Part shown: positions 1-7,761 of the stretch, piece by piece
How the letters are laid out: every line of letters begins with the position of its first letter
Numbering within the stretch: the stretch's first letter is position 1
Source of the DNA: Pseudaeromonas sp038247115
GTDB taxonomy: Bacteria; Pseudomonadota; Gammaproteobacteria; Enterobacterales; Aeromonadaceae
Assembly: GCA_038247115.1 (NCBI GenBank)
Contig: JBBRVG010000025.1
Location: 1-46,961, forward strand
DNA length: 46,961 bases
Reading direction: 5' to 3'
The notes under the pieces: model-generated
The model's input: the letters and a program-made list of their open reading frames with translations, nothing else
Databases searched by the model: none
Told to the model about the DNA's origin: nothing
Program-made: the position numbers and the translations under genes

Positions 1-1170
1 ACTGCGGCCTTTGAGCAGGTAGAACGAAGGGCGGCGGTGGGCGATCAGCAGGGCGACCACCTGGCGCAGGGCCAACCCTTGAGCCAACAGATCTTCCGAT
101 GTGCTGGCTGCGCGGCCGAGCAGGTCATCAACCCGGGCGACGTCGGCGGCGAACCAGACATGCAGTCCATCTCCCAGACCGTGTACCTCACCATAACCGG
201 GCGCGGCGGCCAACGGCACTGAATTGAGATAATCCAGCGCCAGCCGTTGGCGCGCGGCTAGGGTCAGCACGCCGCCCTGATAGGCACGAACACTGGCCGA
301 TGCCATCTGGCGCAGTTTTTCTGTGCTCGAGCTGGTGCGGCCTTCAGGGGAGTGGCGGAATTTCTCCATCTGGGTGGCTAGCGTGCTGCCACCGGAGCCG
401 TGATCCTGAATGCCAACCTGTTTGCCTAACTGGGAGAGTGCGGCGTTGGCAAAACGGGGCCAATCAACCGCTGGATTGGTCAGAGGGTACTCATCACTGA
501 GCAGATCCCGGTTCTCGATATAGAGCAGGGACTGCAATACCAGCGGCGGTATGGTGGCAAATTCCAGGTACTGATGGCGCGGATAGCGGCTGACGTGAAA
601 CGGCTCGTTGCGGCAGTCAAACAGGGTCAATCCCGCCTGGCTCTTTTCGGCGTAGGGTATAAATAGCCCCTGCTGGCTGTAGTGCATCAGGGCCGGTGAA
701 AATTCGGCCTGACTCAAAATGGCAAATCCGCGCTCATCAAGGCGGGGCAAAAAACTGTCCAGACGCGCATAGCCGAGGCGTTGATCATAGGGGCCTGCTG
801 CCGGAAAGTGGATGACTGGGCTCGGACCGGGCGCTAGTCGCCAGCTGAGTGTTTGACTATATCCAGAGAGTAAGTGGGCTTGCAGCCAGGAAGTTTGCAT
901 CTCGAACAGCAGCGCAGCCAGAGCGATGGCAAGCGCCAGCACCAATAAGAAGCCGGGAATCCGGCCCATGAAGCGTATCAGGCGGGAAGTCTGACGCCGG
1001 GTGGGAGCTTGTGGATGCGCTACCGGTTCAGGGATCGCATCCTGCGGCGGCACTGTGGTTGACGAGGTTGGTTGTGATGCCTGGCTGGCACCTGCGGGTG
1101 ATGAGACATCTGCGGATGTCCCGGACTCCGTAGATGGTGTGCTGCTGGCAACCGGTTCGACGGCATCCAT
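1..1170 (-). CDS. Membrane-anchored peptidoglycan glycosyltransferase (GT51 family), N-terminal part only
   Basis: The reverse strand is open from an ATG at 1170 to the left edge, so the gene is partial (about 390 codons visible, C-terminus missing). The protein starts with a Ser/Pro/Thr/Gln-rich cytoplasmic stretch of about 65 residues, followed by one hydrophobic membrane segment beginning near FLLVLALAIALAALLF. After about 110 further residues comes a GT51 transglycosylase core: LLYIENRDLL contains the catalytic Glu motif, and GGSTLATQMEK matches the second GT51 motif. Such enzymes polymerise lipid II glycan strands in the periplasm. The E-N-R-D form, instead of the usual E-D-x-x-F, suggests the divergent GT51 proteins of unknown specific role rather than PBP1a/1b; this is an inference. 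The ATG at 1170 has GGAG eight bases upstream. The frame stays open further upstream to a GGAGG near 1247-1251, so a longer form with a non-ATG start cannot be excluded. Confidence 0.8.
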   Translation of the reverse strand, partial: MDAVEPVASSTPSTESGTSADVSSPAGASQASQPTSSTTVPPQDAIPEPVAHPQAPTRRQTSRLIRFMGRIPGFLLVLALAIALAALLFEMQTSWLQAHLLSGYSQTLSWRLAPGPSPVIHFPAAGPYDQRLGYARLDSFLPRLDERGFAILSQAEFSPALMHYSQQGLFIPYAEKSQAGLTLFDCRNEPFHVSRYPRHQYLEFATIPPLVLQSLLYIENRDLLSDEYPLTNPAVDWPRFANAALSQLGKQVGIQDHGSGGSTLATQMEKFRHSPEGRTSSSTEKLRQMASASVRAYQGGVLTLAARQRLALDYLNSVPLAAAPGYGEVHGLGDGLHVWFAADVARVDDLLGRAASTSEDLLAQGLALRQVVALLIAHRRPSFYLLKGRS

Positions 1171-1349
1171 GGCCAATGCTCCGTGAACGAATGGATCTGA
1201 CTCATCGGAGCCTGCGGGATCAGGTGTATCCAGATGAGCGCTTTTGTTCAGTGTAATCCTCCGGCGCGTGCAGGGTGACCGCTTTATCAAATAATGCGTC
1301 AGGAGAGTGAGGCGGCTTGGGTTTTGTTTACTTTTAGTACGAAAAACAA

Positions 1350-1559
1350 CCACATCTGCAGTTCTGTGGCCAAGCTGGAACGGGTTTCCCATGGGCGGTG
1401 TGGTTCTGGCGTGCAGTGCCTCGGCCGGTAGCCGACCCAGCGGCAGCTTCGGTCGCTGGGTTGGGAACTTTGGCGACAAGATATTGAGTTACGCGCTGTA
1501 TATAGGGCAAAATAGCGCCCCTGAAATGACCGGCTCTGTGTAAAGCCGGTCATTTTTTT
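1350..1559 (+). ncRNA. Candidate structured RNA (small RNA or long leader), function unknown
   Basis: No convincing ORF lies between 1171 and 1672. Instead a run of short hairpins is seen on the plus strand: CCACA/TGTGG (1350-1354 with 1365-1369), GGAA/TTCC (1377-1380 with 1386-1389), TCGGC/GCCGA (1421-1425 with 1431-1435), CCCAGCG/CGCTGGG (1436-1442 with 1454-1460), GGGC/GCCC (about 1505-1520), then a strong terminator hairpin at 1527-1552. I do not recognise a known class (not 6S, tmRNA, RNase P or SRP RNA by their signature motifs). It could be an independent small RNA or an attenuated leader of the putrescine importer that starts at 1789. Confidence 0.4.
1527..1559 (+). terminator. Rho-independent terminator
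   Basis: A perfect 9-bp stem TGACCGGCT/AGCCGGTCA (1527-1535 with 1544-1552) with an 8-base loop is followed by seven T residues. No plus-strand gene ends just before it, so it ends a non-coding transcript or acts as an attenuator ahead of puuP. Confidence 0.8.
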
Positions 1560-1672
1560 CTATCCCGTTTGGTAACCGAGGCCAGTCCTGAGGACTGGAA
1601 ATGATAGCCGCGTTCGTGCGCCGGAAGGCCTGCAACGAACCCATGTCGATCAAGATTGAATAGAGGAAACAG

Positions 1673-1792
1673 ATGAAGCATCCATTGCCGTTACCTGCCC
1701 AGGTTTGCCGCCCAGCAACTACCTGCTGCGCCACAGTGCCCTGTTCTAGTTGTTCCAATCTGCGGGTTGGTCGAACAGGAGCCCGGGTATGA
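1673..1792 (+). CDS. Short cysteine-rich upstream ORF, translationally coupled to puuP
   Basis: An ATG at 1673 sits behind a good ribosome-binding site (AGAGGAAACAG) and opens a 39-codon frame. Its TGA overlaps the ATG of the permease (ATGA at 1789-1792). The peptide begins MKHPLPLPAQVC and holds five Cys in 39 residues, including a TTCCAT stretch and a CSSC pair, plus several Pro; it ends in a basic tail. I recognise no family. The strong Shine-Dalgarno and the ATGA overlap argue that it is translated and couples or gates permease translation. It could be a regulatory leader peptide or a small protein in its own right. Confidence 0.5.
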   Translation: MKHPLPLPAQVCRPATTCCATVPCSSCSNLRVGRTGARV

Positions 1793-3132
1793 CGCTCTCC
1801 AAGGCACAGCAACCGGGCTTGCGTAAAACGCTCAGCCTGTGGCAAGTGGTGATGATGGGCTTGGCCTATCTGACGCCGATGGCGGTGTTCGATACGTTCG
1901 GCATTGTCACCGAACTGACGGATGGCCATGTGGCTACCTCCTACCTGATGGCACTGGTGGGCATGCTGTTTACGGCGCTGAGCTATGGTGCTCTGGTGCG
2001 GCGGTTTCCGTCTGCGGGTTCGGCCTATACCTATGCCCAGAAGGCGTTTACGCCTTATGTCGGCTTCATGGTCGGCTGGTCGTCGTTACTGGATTATCTG
2101 TTCATGCCGATGATTAACATGCTGCTGGCCAAGATCTACCTGACGGCGCTATTTCCGGGTGTCGAGCCCTGGGTATTTATCCTGGGACTGGTCACCCTGA
2201 TGACCTTTTTCAACCTGCGCGGCATCAATCTGGTGGCAAATCTCAACAGCCTGATCGTCGGGATGCAGATTGCGGTGATCCTGGTGTTTATCGGTCTGAT
2301 CGCCCATGGGGTCTATGCGGGCGAAGGGATGGGCACTGTGGCGAGTCTGCGTCCGTTCTACTCACTAGATGCGGCGCTGGTGCCGATGATCACCGGTGCT
2401 ACCGTGTTGTGCTTCTCCTTTCTTGGCTTCGACGGCATCAGTAATCTCTCCGAAGAGACCCCGGATGCCGGACGCGTAGTGCCCAAGGCGATCTTTCTCA
2501 CCGCACTGATCGGCGGCGTCATCTTCATCACAGTCTCCTATTTCCTGCAGCTCTATTTCCCGGATATTTCCCGCTTCCAGCAACCTGATGCCGTATTACC
2601 GGAAATTGCTCTCTACGTGGGCGGCCAGCTATTCCAGTCGATTGTCCTGGTGCTGACCACAGTGGCGGTGCTGGCTTCAGGGATGGCCGCGCACGCCGGT
2701 GTCTCGCGTCTGCTCTATGTGATGGGGCGTGATAGGGTGTTGCCGGAGCGGATATTTGGCTATGTGCATCCACGCTGGCAGACCCCGGCCATTAATGTGG
2801 CGCTGGTCGGTGCTGTGGCTTTGTCGGCCGTTTCCTTTGATCTGGATATAGCGTTGGCGCTGGTCAATTTCGGGGCTCTGGTGGCCTTCACCTTCGTCAA
2901 TCTGTCGGTGATTGCCCAGTTCTATATTCGGGAGGGGCGCCGCCATGGCTGGCGCGATACCGTGCGTTATCTGCTGTTGCCGCTGTGTGGCGCCCTGACG
3001 ATTCTGGTGCTGTGGTTGAACCTGGAGCTGAGTTCACTCTATCTGGGTCTGAGTTGGGCAGCTCTGGGCCTGCTGTGGCTGGCGGTACGGACGGCTCGTT
3101 TCCGGCAGCCATTACCGGAGGCGGCGCTCTAG
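1789..3132 (+). CDS. puuP: Putrescine importer, APC superfamily
   Basis: This 447-residue polytopic protein (about 12 hydrophobic segments) is a proton-coupled amino acid/polyamine permease of the inner membrane. Its opening LRKTLSLWQVVMMGLAYLTP, the stretch SAGSAYTYAQKAFTPYVGF and the segment FLGFDGISNLSEETPDA closely match what I recall of E. coli PuuP, which takes up putrescine as a carbon and nitrogen source. The start is set at 1789 because AGGAG lies eight bases upstream and the homologous region begins just after it; an in-frame start at 1750 would add 13 unconserved residues. No other puu catabolic gene is visible nearby. The gene overlaps the short upstream ORF by an ATGA and ends at a strong bidirectional terminator. 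A related amino-acid substrate remains possible. Confidence 0.85.
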   Translation: MTLSKAQQPGLRKTLSLWQVVMMGLAYLTPMAVFDTFGIVTELTDGHVATSYLMALVGMLFTALSYGALVRRFPSAGSAYTYAQKAFTPYVGFMVGWSSLLDYLFMPMINMLLAKIYLTALFPGVEPWVFILGLVTLMTFFNLRGINLVANLNSLIVGMQIAVILVFIGLIAHGVYAGEGMGTVASLRPFYSLDAALVPMITGATVLCFSFLGFDGISNLSEETPDAGRVVPKAIFLTALIGGVIFITVSYFLQLYFPDISRFQQPDAVLPEIALYVGGQLFQSIVLVLTTVAVLASGMAAHAGVSRLLYVMGRDRVLPERIFGYVHPRWQTPAINVALVGAVALSAVSFDLDIALALVNFGALVAFTFVNLSVIAQFYIREGRRHGWRDTVRYLLLPLCGALTILVLWLNLELSSLYLGLSWAALGLLWLAVRTARFRQPLPEAAL

Positions 3133-3165
3133 GGCAATGGGACAGCGATAGACCAGCAAAGGCAT

Positions 3166-3198
3166 ACGGGCCGGTATTAACCGGCCCGTGTTATTTTT
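3166..3198. terminator. Bidirectional terminator between convergent genes
   Basis: A perfect 10-bp stem ACGGGCCGGT/ACCGGCCCGT (3166-3175 with 3180-3189) with a four-base loop is followed by GTTATTTTT on the plus strand. It lies between puuP (plus) and the convergent minus-strand gene ending at 3219. Confidence 0.8.
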
Positions 3199-3218
3199 GT
3201 GACCCTCGGAATGGGGAG

Positions 3219-3605
3219 CTAGCTGCGACGAATAATGCCGTCCAGCTGCAGGATAAATAGCTCCAGCGCCTTGGCGTTGTCGAATTCAAAGGCCAGACCA
3301 TAGTGGATCTCGCTGCGGCCGGTATGCAGACGCTTCGGGAAGCGGGTCATCTCGGCATGGTGACAATAATCGGCCTGGGGATGGACGCCGGGAATAGCGG
3401 CAAAGTCAGCGATAAAGGGTTGCAAGGCTGGCATCAGGACCAGACGGCAATGACGGCTATCGGCCAGCAGATAAAAGGCGTGCTTGCTGTGCGACAGCAT
3501 GTACTCAGTCAGATTGCGGACCTTGAAGTTGGTACGACATTCAAGGTTACGCAAGGTCTCCTCGATGGCGGCACTATCCATGGACAAAATTAACTCCTGG
3601 TTCAA
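3219..3605 (-). CDS. Uncharacterised protein, 128 residues
   Basis: The gene is convergent with puuP. I do not recognise the family. The protein appears soluble, with no signal peptide or membrane segment; it contains a Cys/His-rich middle (DSRHCRLVLMP and YCHHAEMTRFPKR) and a hydrophobic C-terminal helix ending in IIRRS. The start shown is a TTG at 3605 with GGGAG five bases upstream. An ATG at 3581 (eight codons in) has AGGAG twelve bases upstream and is a reasonable alternative. Codon use resembles the flanking backbone genes, so this is probably a real resident gene. Confidence 0.6.
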   Translation of the reverse strand: MNQELILSMDSAAIEETLRNLECRTNFKVRNLTEYMLSHSKHAFYLLADSRHCRLVLMPALQPFIADFAAIPGVHPQADYCHHAEMTRFPKRLHTGRSEIHYGLAFEFDNAKALELFILQLDGIIRRS

Positions 3606-3804
3606 TGTGACTCCCGAGTGGGAGAGAGGCTCTCAGGCCTGTGAGCTACTAGCCTGCACGGCAAATGCCTGCCTGCCAACCGATTCCTCATTTCTTCCGT
3701 CTCTTCGTGCCGGTGCTGTGACGAAGCCGACGAAGCGTCTCTTACTATTTCAGACAAGCTCAAGCTCCTGCGGCCACCGAGCCGAGAGGTGTAGCGGCTA
3801 AGAG

Positions 3805-3852
3805 TGCACCATGACTGGGCAGCTTCCCGACGCAAGGCACCAGAATGGCCCG
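3805..3852 (+). promoter_or_regulatory. Two NtrC-like enhancer sites upstream of nasA
   Basis: Two 17-bp elements resemble the NtrC palindrome TGCACCA-N3-TGGTGCA. The first, TGCACCATGACTGGGCA (3805-3821), matches 11 of 14 defined positions; the second at 3836-3852 (GGCACCA-GAA-TGGCCCG) matches 10 of 14. Their centres lie at -140 and -109 from the start point predicted by the sigma-54-like promoter, close to the spacing of the NtrC enhancers at E. coli glnAp2. Confidence 0.55.
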
Positions 3853-3925
3853 CGGTCCGAGCTGTGTAGAGCCTGCGCTCATGGATTTTACCCAGAAACA
3901 CCAGGATCCTCACCGATTCAAGGCT

Positions 3926-3942
3926 CCGGCACGACTTTTGCT
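3926..3942 (+). promoter_or_regulatory. Sigma-54-type promoter of nasA
   Basis: CCGGCACGACTTTTGCT carries the invariant GG (3928-3929) and GC (3940-3941) separated by exactly 10 bases and matches the -24/-12 consensus TGGCACG-N4-TTGCW except for one base. The predicted start point is near 3953, which places the ANTAR-type leader hairpin right at the 5' end of the transcript. Confidence 0.65.
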
Positions 3943-3975
3943 TTTATCTAAAAGTTAGTTTGAAAATGCACGTTT

Positions 3976-4023
3976 GGACACTGGCGTCCTGTCCCTCCGC
4001 AAGGAGGGCGGCGCTTTTTTTTT
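3976..4023 (+). promoter_or_regulatory. ANTAR-type antitermination leader with terminator ahead of nasA
   Basis: A hairpin GGAC/GTCC (3976-3979 with 3986-3989) displays the hexaloop ACTGGC, which has A at position 1 and G at position 4 as in ANTAR-recognised loops. Immediately after it comes a terminator: CCCTCC-GCAA-GGAGGG (3993-4008), then nine T (4015-4023). GCG at 3984-3986 can also pair with CGC at 4012-4014, so forming the full terminator would disrupt the hexaloop hairpin. ANTAR targets normally have two such hairpins; I find only one convincing hexaloop. The expected ligand is the NasT protein encoded at 7762-8322. Confidence 0.6.
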
Positions 4024-4077
4024 GCCCGAGTGTCGGGTGTATACCCGAATTCCGGGTTCGAAGGGAGTCTTTTCCGT

Positions 4078-6768
4078 ATGTCAAACCCGAGCGCTGTCCT
4101 GCCCAATGCCGATGGATCCGTCCAGACGACCTGTGCCTATTGTGGTGTCGGCTGCGGGATCCGGATCACCGGTGATCAGCTCGAAGGGGATGTCAGTCAT
4201 CCTGCCAATCTGGGCGCCTTGTGCGTCAAGGGCTCTACCTTGCTGGATACCATGGCGTATCCGCACCGGCTGCTCTACCCACGCCTGAATGGTAAACATG
4301 TGGGGTGGGATGGTGCGTTGGACGAGATCGCCAGTCGCTTTTCCCGGATCATCGCCGAGTCGGGCCCCGAGGCCATTGGCTTTTATGTCTCGGGTCAGCT
4401 GATGACTGAAGACTACTATGTGGCCAACAAATTGATGAAGGGCTACATAGGTGCGGCCAATATCGATACCAACTCCCGCCTGTGTATGTCCTCGGCGGTG
4501 ATGGCCCATGTACGGGCTTTCGGTGAGGATGTGGTCCCGGCTTGCTATGCCGATCTGGAGTTGTGCAACCTGCTGGTGTTGGTCGGAGCCAACACCGCCT
4601 GGACCCATCCGGTGATCTTCCGCCGCATTCAGCAGGCGCGGGCCCGCAACCCGCAGCTGAAGTTGGTGGTGATCGATCCCCGCAAGACCATGACCGCCGA
4701 GCAGGCAGACTTGCACCTGCCGCTGCAGCCAGGCACAGATGTCTGGTTGTTCCATGGTTTGTGCCGTTACCTGTTACAAAGCGGTGCCGTAGACCGGGCT
4801 TATGTGGATGCCCATGTCGATGGTTTCCCCGAGTTGGCCGCCTTGCTGGACGATCCAGAATATGACGAGAGCGCCATTGCCCGGCGCTGTGGCCTCAGCG
4901 AGGTGGATCTGCAGGCGTTTTTCCGCTGGTTTGCGGCAGAGGCCAAGACGGTCACCCTCTTCTGTCAGGGGGTGAATCAATCCAACCAGGGTACCGACAA
5001 GGCCAACAGCATTATCAATGCCCATCTGCTGACCGGACGGGTCGGCAAGCCAGGAGCCTCCCCCTTTTCGATGACCGGACAGCCCAATGCCATGGGCGGA
5101 CGCGAAGTCGGCGGGTTGGCCACCCAACTCACGGCCCACATGGGGTTTAACGACACCGACTGCCAACGGGTGCAGGACTTCTGGCAATCGCCGACCATAG
5201 CCCGGCAGCCGGGGCTCAAGGCGGTGGATTTGTTCGAAGCGGTACGGCAGAAGAAGATCCGCGCGCTATGGGTTATCGCCACCAATCCGGCCATCTCGTT
5301 ACCGGATTCGGCACGAGTGCGCGAAGCCTTGGCCAACTGCGAGTTTCTGATTGTTTCCGAGATGACAGACCAGACCGATACAGCTAAATTCGCACACCTT
5401 CTGCTGCCTGCGGCAGGCTGGGGAGAGCGGGGCGGAACCGTGACCAACTCCGAACGCTGCATCAGCCGGCAGCGGGCCTTTACCCAGCCGCCGGGCGAGG
5501 CGCGACCAGATTGGTGGGCGCTGGCCGAAGTGGGCAAGCGGATGGGCTTTGCCAGCGGCTTCAACTATGCCGGTCTCAACGATATCTTGCGCGAATTTGC
5601 CGCCCTCACGGCTCATGAGAACCAGGGCGCGCGGCAGCTGGATCTGGGCGCCATAGCGCAGTTGGATGATGCCCAGCTCGATGGCTGGCAACCAACTCGC
5701 TGGCCGCTGGTTGCCCAGAATGAAGCTCACATTGCCGGCGCCCGCCGGGTACAGGGTACCGAGCGGCTGTTTGCCGAGGGTCGGTTCTCGACGCCGAATG
5801 GCAAGGCGCGCTTGATTGCGGCGGCTCCGCTGTTACCGGTTCTGGATGCCGATCCGGTGGATAGCGAGCGAGCGGGCTGGTTGCTCAATACGGGCCGGGT
5901 TCGCGATCAATGGCACACCATGACCCGCACCGGGCATCTGGTGCGCTTGATGGAAAATGAACCCTATCCCAAGGTGTCGGTCAATCATCACACCCTGCTG
6001 GCCTCGGGATTGGAGCAAGGACAACTGGTCTGGTTGGGCTCGAAACGGGATCAGGTGCTGGCCCGACTGGAGCGTGATGACGGCCTGGCGGATAACGATG
6101 CCTTCATGCCGATGCACTGGAGCGACAGCTTTACCGCCCGGGGGGGCGTCAACCGGCTCGTGGCCTCTGTGGTGGATCCTATCTCCGGACAACCGCAATT
6201 CAAGCAGACCCGGGTGCAGGTTCGGCCATTTATCGCCCAGTGGCATGGGGTCTGGATCGGTCAGCATGAGCCCAATCTGCAGGGATTGGGGCGAGACCCC
6301 GGCTGGTGGAGCCGTCGACCTGTGGATGGTGGTGAGTGCCGTTTGCTGGCAGATGCCGATTGTTCAGCCGAGCAGTTATGGCAAGGGCTGGCGGCGCAAG
6401 GGCACTGGATCCGCCTGCCGCTCAAGGGGCAGGGCTGGTTGGCGGTCGCCCTGAATCAGGGCCGCATCAGTGGCATCCTGCTCTGTGGCGCCAGCCCGTG
6501 GCAGGTCAACGTTAGCTTGCTGGCGGGTTTGCTGGCGGTGCCGTTGGCTGCCGCGTCGCTAGCAACCACGGTGGAACAGGCGCTGGCGGGCGATAGTCGC
6601 ATGGTCTGCTCCTGCTTTCGGGTCAGCGAGCGGCAGATTGTCGAGGCGATTGAACAACAAGGGATCCATGAACGCGCTGGATTACAGGCCCTGCTCAAGT
6701 GCGGCACCAATTGCGGCACCTGTGTGGTCGAGTTGGACAAGCTGGTGGCAAAACATCGCCCCCAGTGA
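4078..6768 (+). CDS. nasA: Assimilatory nitrate reductase, catalytic subunit
   Basis: This cytoplasmic molybdoenzyme (896 residues) reduces nitrate to nitrite. An N-terminal [4Fe-4S] motif C-A-Y-C-G-V-G-C with a fourth Cys in GALCVKG is followed by the bis-molybdopterin domains; SRLCMSSAV, GANTAWTHPV and FCQGVNQSNQGTDK are typical of the NasA/FdhF superfamily. A dinucleotide-binding C-terminal domain contains HTMTRTGH. The last about 60 residues hold a BFD-like [2Fe-2S] domain (CSC ... CGTNCGTC), as in Klebsiella NasA, which accepts electrons from a NADH-dependent partner. No separate nasC-like electron-transfer subunit is visible in the window. The ATG at 4078 follows GGGAG by ten bases; the frame is open upstream but without homology. 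Transcription probably starts at the sigma-54-like promoter and is attenuated in the leader. Confidence 0.93.
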   Translation: MSNPSAVLPNADGSVQTTCAYCGVGCGIRITGDQLEGDVSHPANLGALCVKGSTLLDTMAYPHRLLYPRLNGKHVGWDGALDEIASRFSRIIAESGPEAIGFYVSGQLMTEDYYVANKLMKGYIGAANIDTNSRLCMSSAVMAHVRAFGEDVVPACYADLELCNLLVLVGANTAWTHPVIFRRIQQARARNPQLKLVVIDPRKTMTAEQADLHLPLQPGTDVWLFHGLCRYLLQSGAVDRAYVDAHVDGFPELAALLDDPEYDESAIARRCGLSEVDLQAFFRWFAAEAKTVTLFCQGVNQSNQGTDKANSIINAHLLTGRVGKPGASPFSMTGQPNAMGGREVGGLATQLTAHMGFNDTDCQRVQDFWQSPTIARQPGLKAVDLFEAVRQKKIRALWVIATNPAISLPDSARVREALANCEFLIVSEMTDQTDTAKFAHLLLPAAGWGERGGTVTNSERCISRQRAFTQPPGEARPDWWALAEVGKRMGFASGFNYAGLNDILREFAALTAHENQGARQLDLGAIAQLDDAQLDGWQPTRWPLVAQNEAHIAGARRVQGTERLFAEGRFSTPNGKARLIAAAPLLPVLDADPVDSERAGWLLNTGRVRDQWHTMTRTGHLVRLMENEPYPKVSVNHHTLLASGLEQGQLVWLGSKRDQVLARLERDDGLADNDAFMPMHWSDSFTARGGVNRLVASVVDPISGQPQFKQTRVQVRPFIAQWHGVWIGQHEPNLQGLGRDPGWWSRRPVDGGECRLLADADCSAEQLWQGLAAQGHWIRLPLKGQGWLAVALNQGRISGILLCGASPWQVNVSLLAGLLAVPLAAASLATTVEQALAGDSRMVCSCFRVSERQIVEAIEQQGIHERAGLQALLKCGTNCGTCVVELDKLVAKHRPQ

Positions 6769-6807
6769 TGGCAATAAGTGATGGCAATAGCAGCAAGGAG
6801 TTTGAGC

Positions 6808-7608
6808 ATGATGCAACGGAATGTGGGGTTAGGTCCCGGCGAAGTAGCACTGGTCGGGGCTGGCCCTGGCGATGTGGAGTTGTTGACCCTCAAGGCGCTG
6901 CGCCTGCTGCAGCAAGCCGATGTCGTGGTGTATGACCGGCTGGTGGGTGAGGAGATATTGGCACTGATACCGGCGCGAGCTCAGCGCCATGATGTGGGCA
7001 AACGCTGTGGCGTCAAAAGCCTGTCCCAAGAGGCGATTGGTGAGTTGTTGATTAGCTTGGCTCTGCAGGGCAAGCGGGTGGTGCGCCTCAAGGGCGGTGA
7101 CCCCTATGTGTTTGGTCGGGGTGGGGAAGAGGCGTTGGCGCTGCAGGCGCGCGGCATCCGCTTTGTGGTCGTCCCGGGCATCACAGCGGCGTTGGGGTGT
7201 GCCGCCAGTTGCGGGATCCCGCTGACTCACAGAGGAATTTCACGCTCGGTGACCCTGGTGACCGGCCATCTGCAGGCCGAAGCACAGCAGAGCGAACAGC
7301 TGTTCCACGGCTGGCAGGCCCTGGTGAGTGGCGGTCATACGCTGGTGTTTTACATGGGGCTGGAGCAGGCGGCTCATATTCGTGGTGGCTTGCTGGCTGC
7401 GGGTGCGGCACGGGAGTTACCCGTTGCGCTCATAGTGGCTGGAACCACCCGGCGGCAGCGGGTGGTCACCACGACTCTTGACGGACTGGAACTGCAGGCT
7501 GAGCGACTCAAGGGGGAGACGCCTGTGCTGATCCTGGTGGGCGAGGTAGTGCGACTAAGGGAGCAACTGGCCCAGGTGGCGGAAACCCTGCTACCGCAGG
7601 TGGCATAA
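6808..7608 (+). CDS. cobA: Uroporphyrinogen-III C-methyltransferase (SUMT)
   Basis: The 266-residue enzyme methylates uroporphyrinogen III at C2 and C7 to precorrin-2, the precursor of siroheme used by the nitrite reductase NirB encoded downstream. Signature stretches are VALVGAGPGDVELLTLKAL, VVRLKGGDPYVFGRGGEE, VVPGITAALGCAASCGIPLTHR and TLVFYMGL. It is the methyltransferase alone, without the oxidase/ferrochelatase domain of CysG, so precorrin-2 dehydrogenase/ferrochelatase must be elsewhere. The start at 6808 has AAGGAG seven bases upstream; an earlier in-frame ATG at 6781 lacks a good ribosome-binding site. The gene follows nasA by 39 bases and is likely cotranscribed. Confidence 0.92.
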   Translation: MMQRNVGLGPGEVALVGAGPGDVELLTLKALRLLQQADVVVYDRLVGEEILALIPARAQRHDVGKRCGVKSLSQEAIGELLISLALQGKRVVRLKGGDPYVFGRGGEEALALQARGIRFVVVPGITAALGCAASCGIPLTHRGISRSVTLVTGHLQAEAQQSEQLFHGWQALVSGGHTLVFYMGLEQAAHIRGGLLAAGAARELPVALIVAGTTRRQRVVTTTLDGLELQAERLKGETPVLILVGEVVRLREQLAQVAETLLPQVA

Positions 7609-7761
7609 GGGTGTGGTATCCAATCATTTTCATAATGTTGCAGAAATAATGCTTTTTTATGCCAAGGGCTCTAAGGTAGCCTTGCCGTCAATGTCGACGC
7701 CGGGACGGCGACCGCCACCCCGATCCGAGAGGATATCGCATGCACAGGGCTGGGAGCAGGG

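Noticed and set aside
1489..1929. Minus-strand ORF of 146 codons opposite the puuP start
   Set aside because: It is antisense to the puuP leader and N-terminus, has no recognisable motif, and spans the terminator at 1527-1559.
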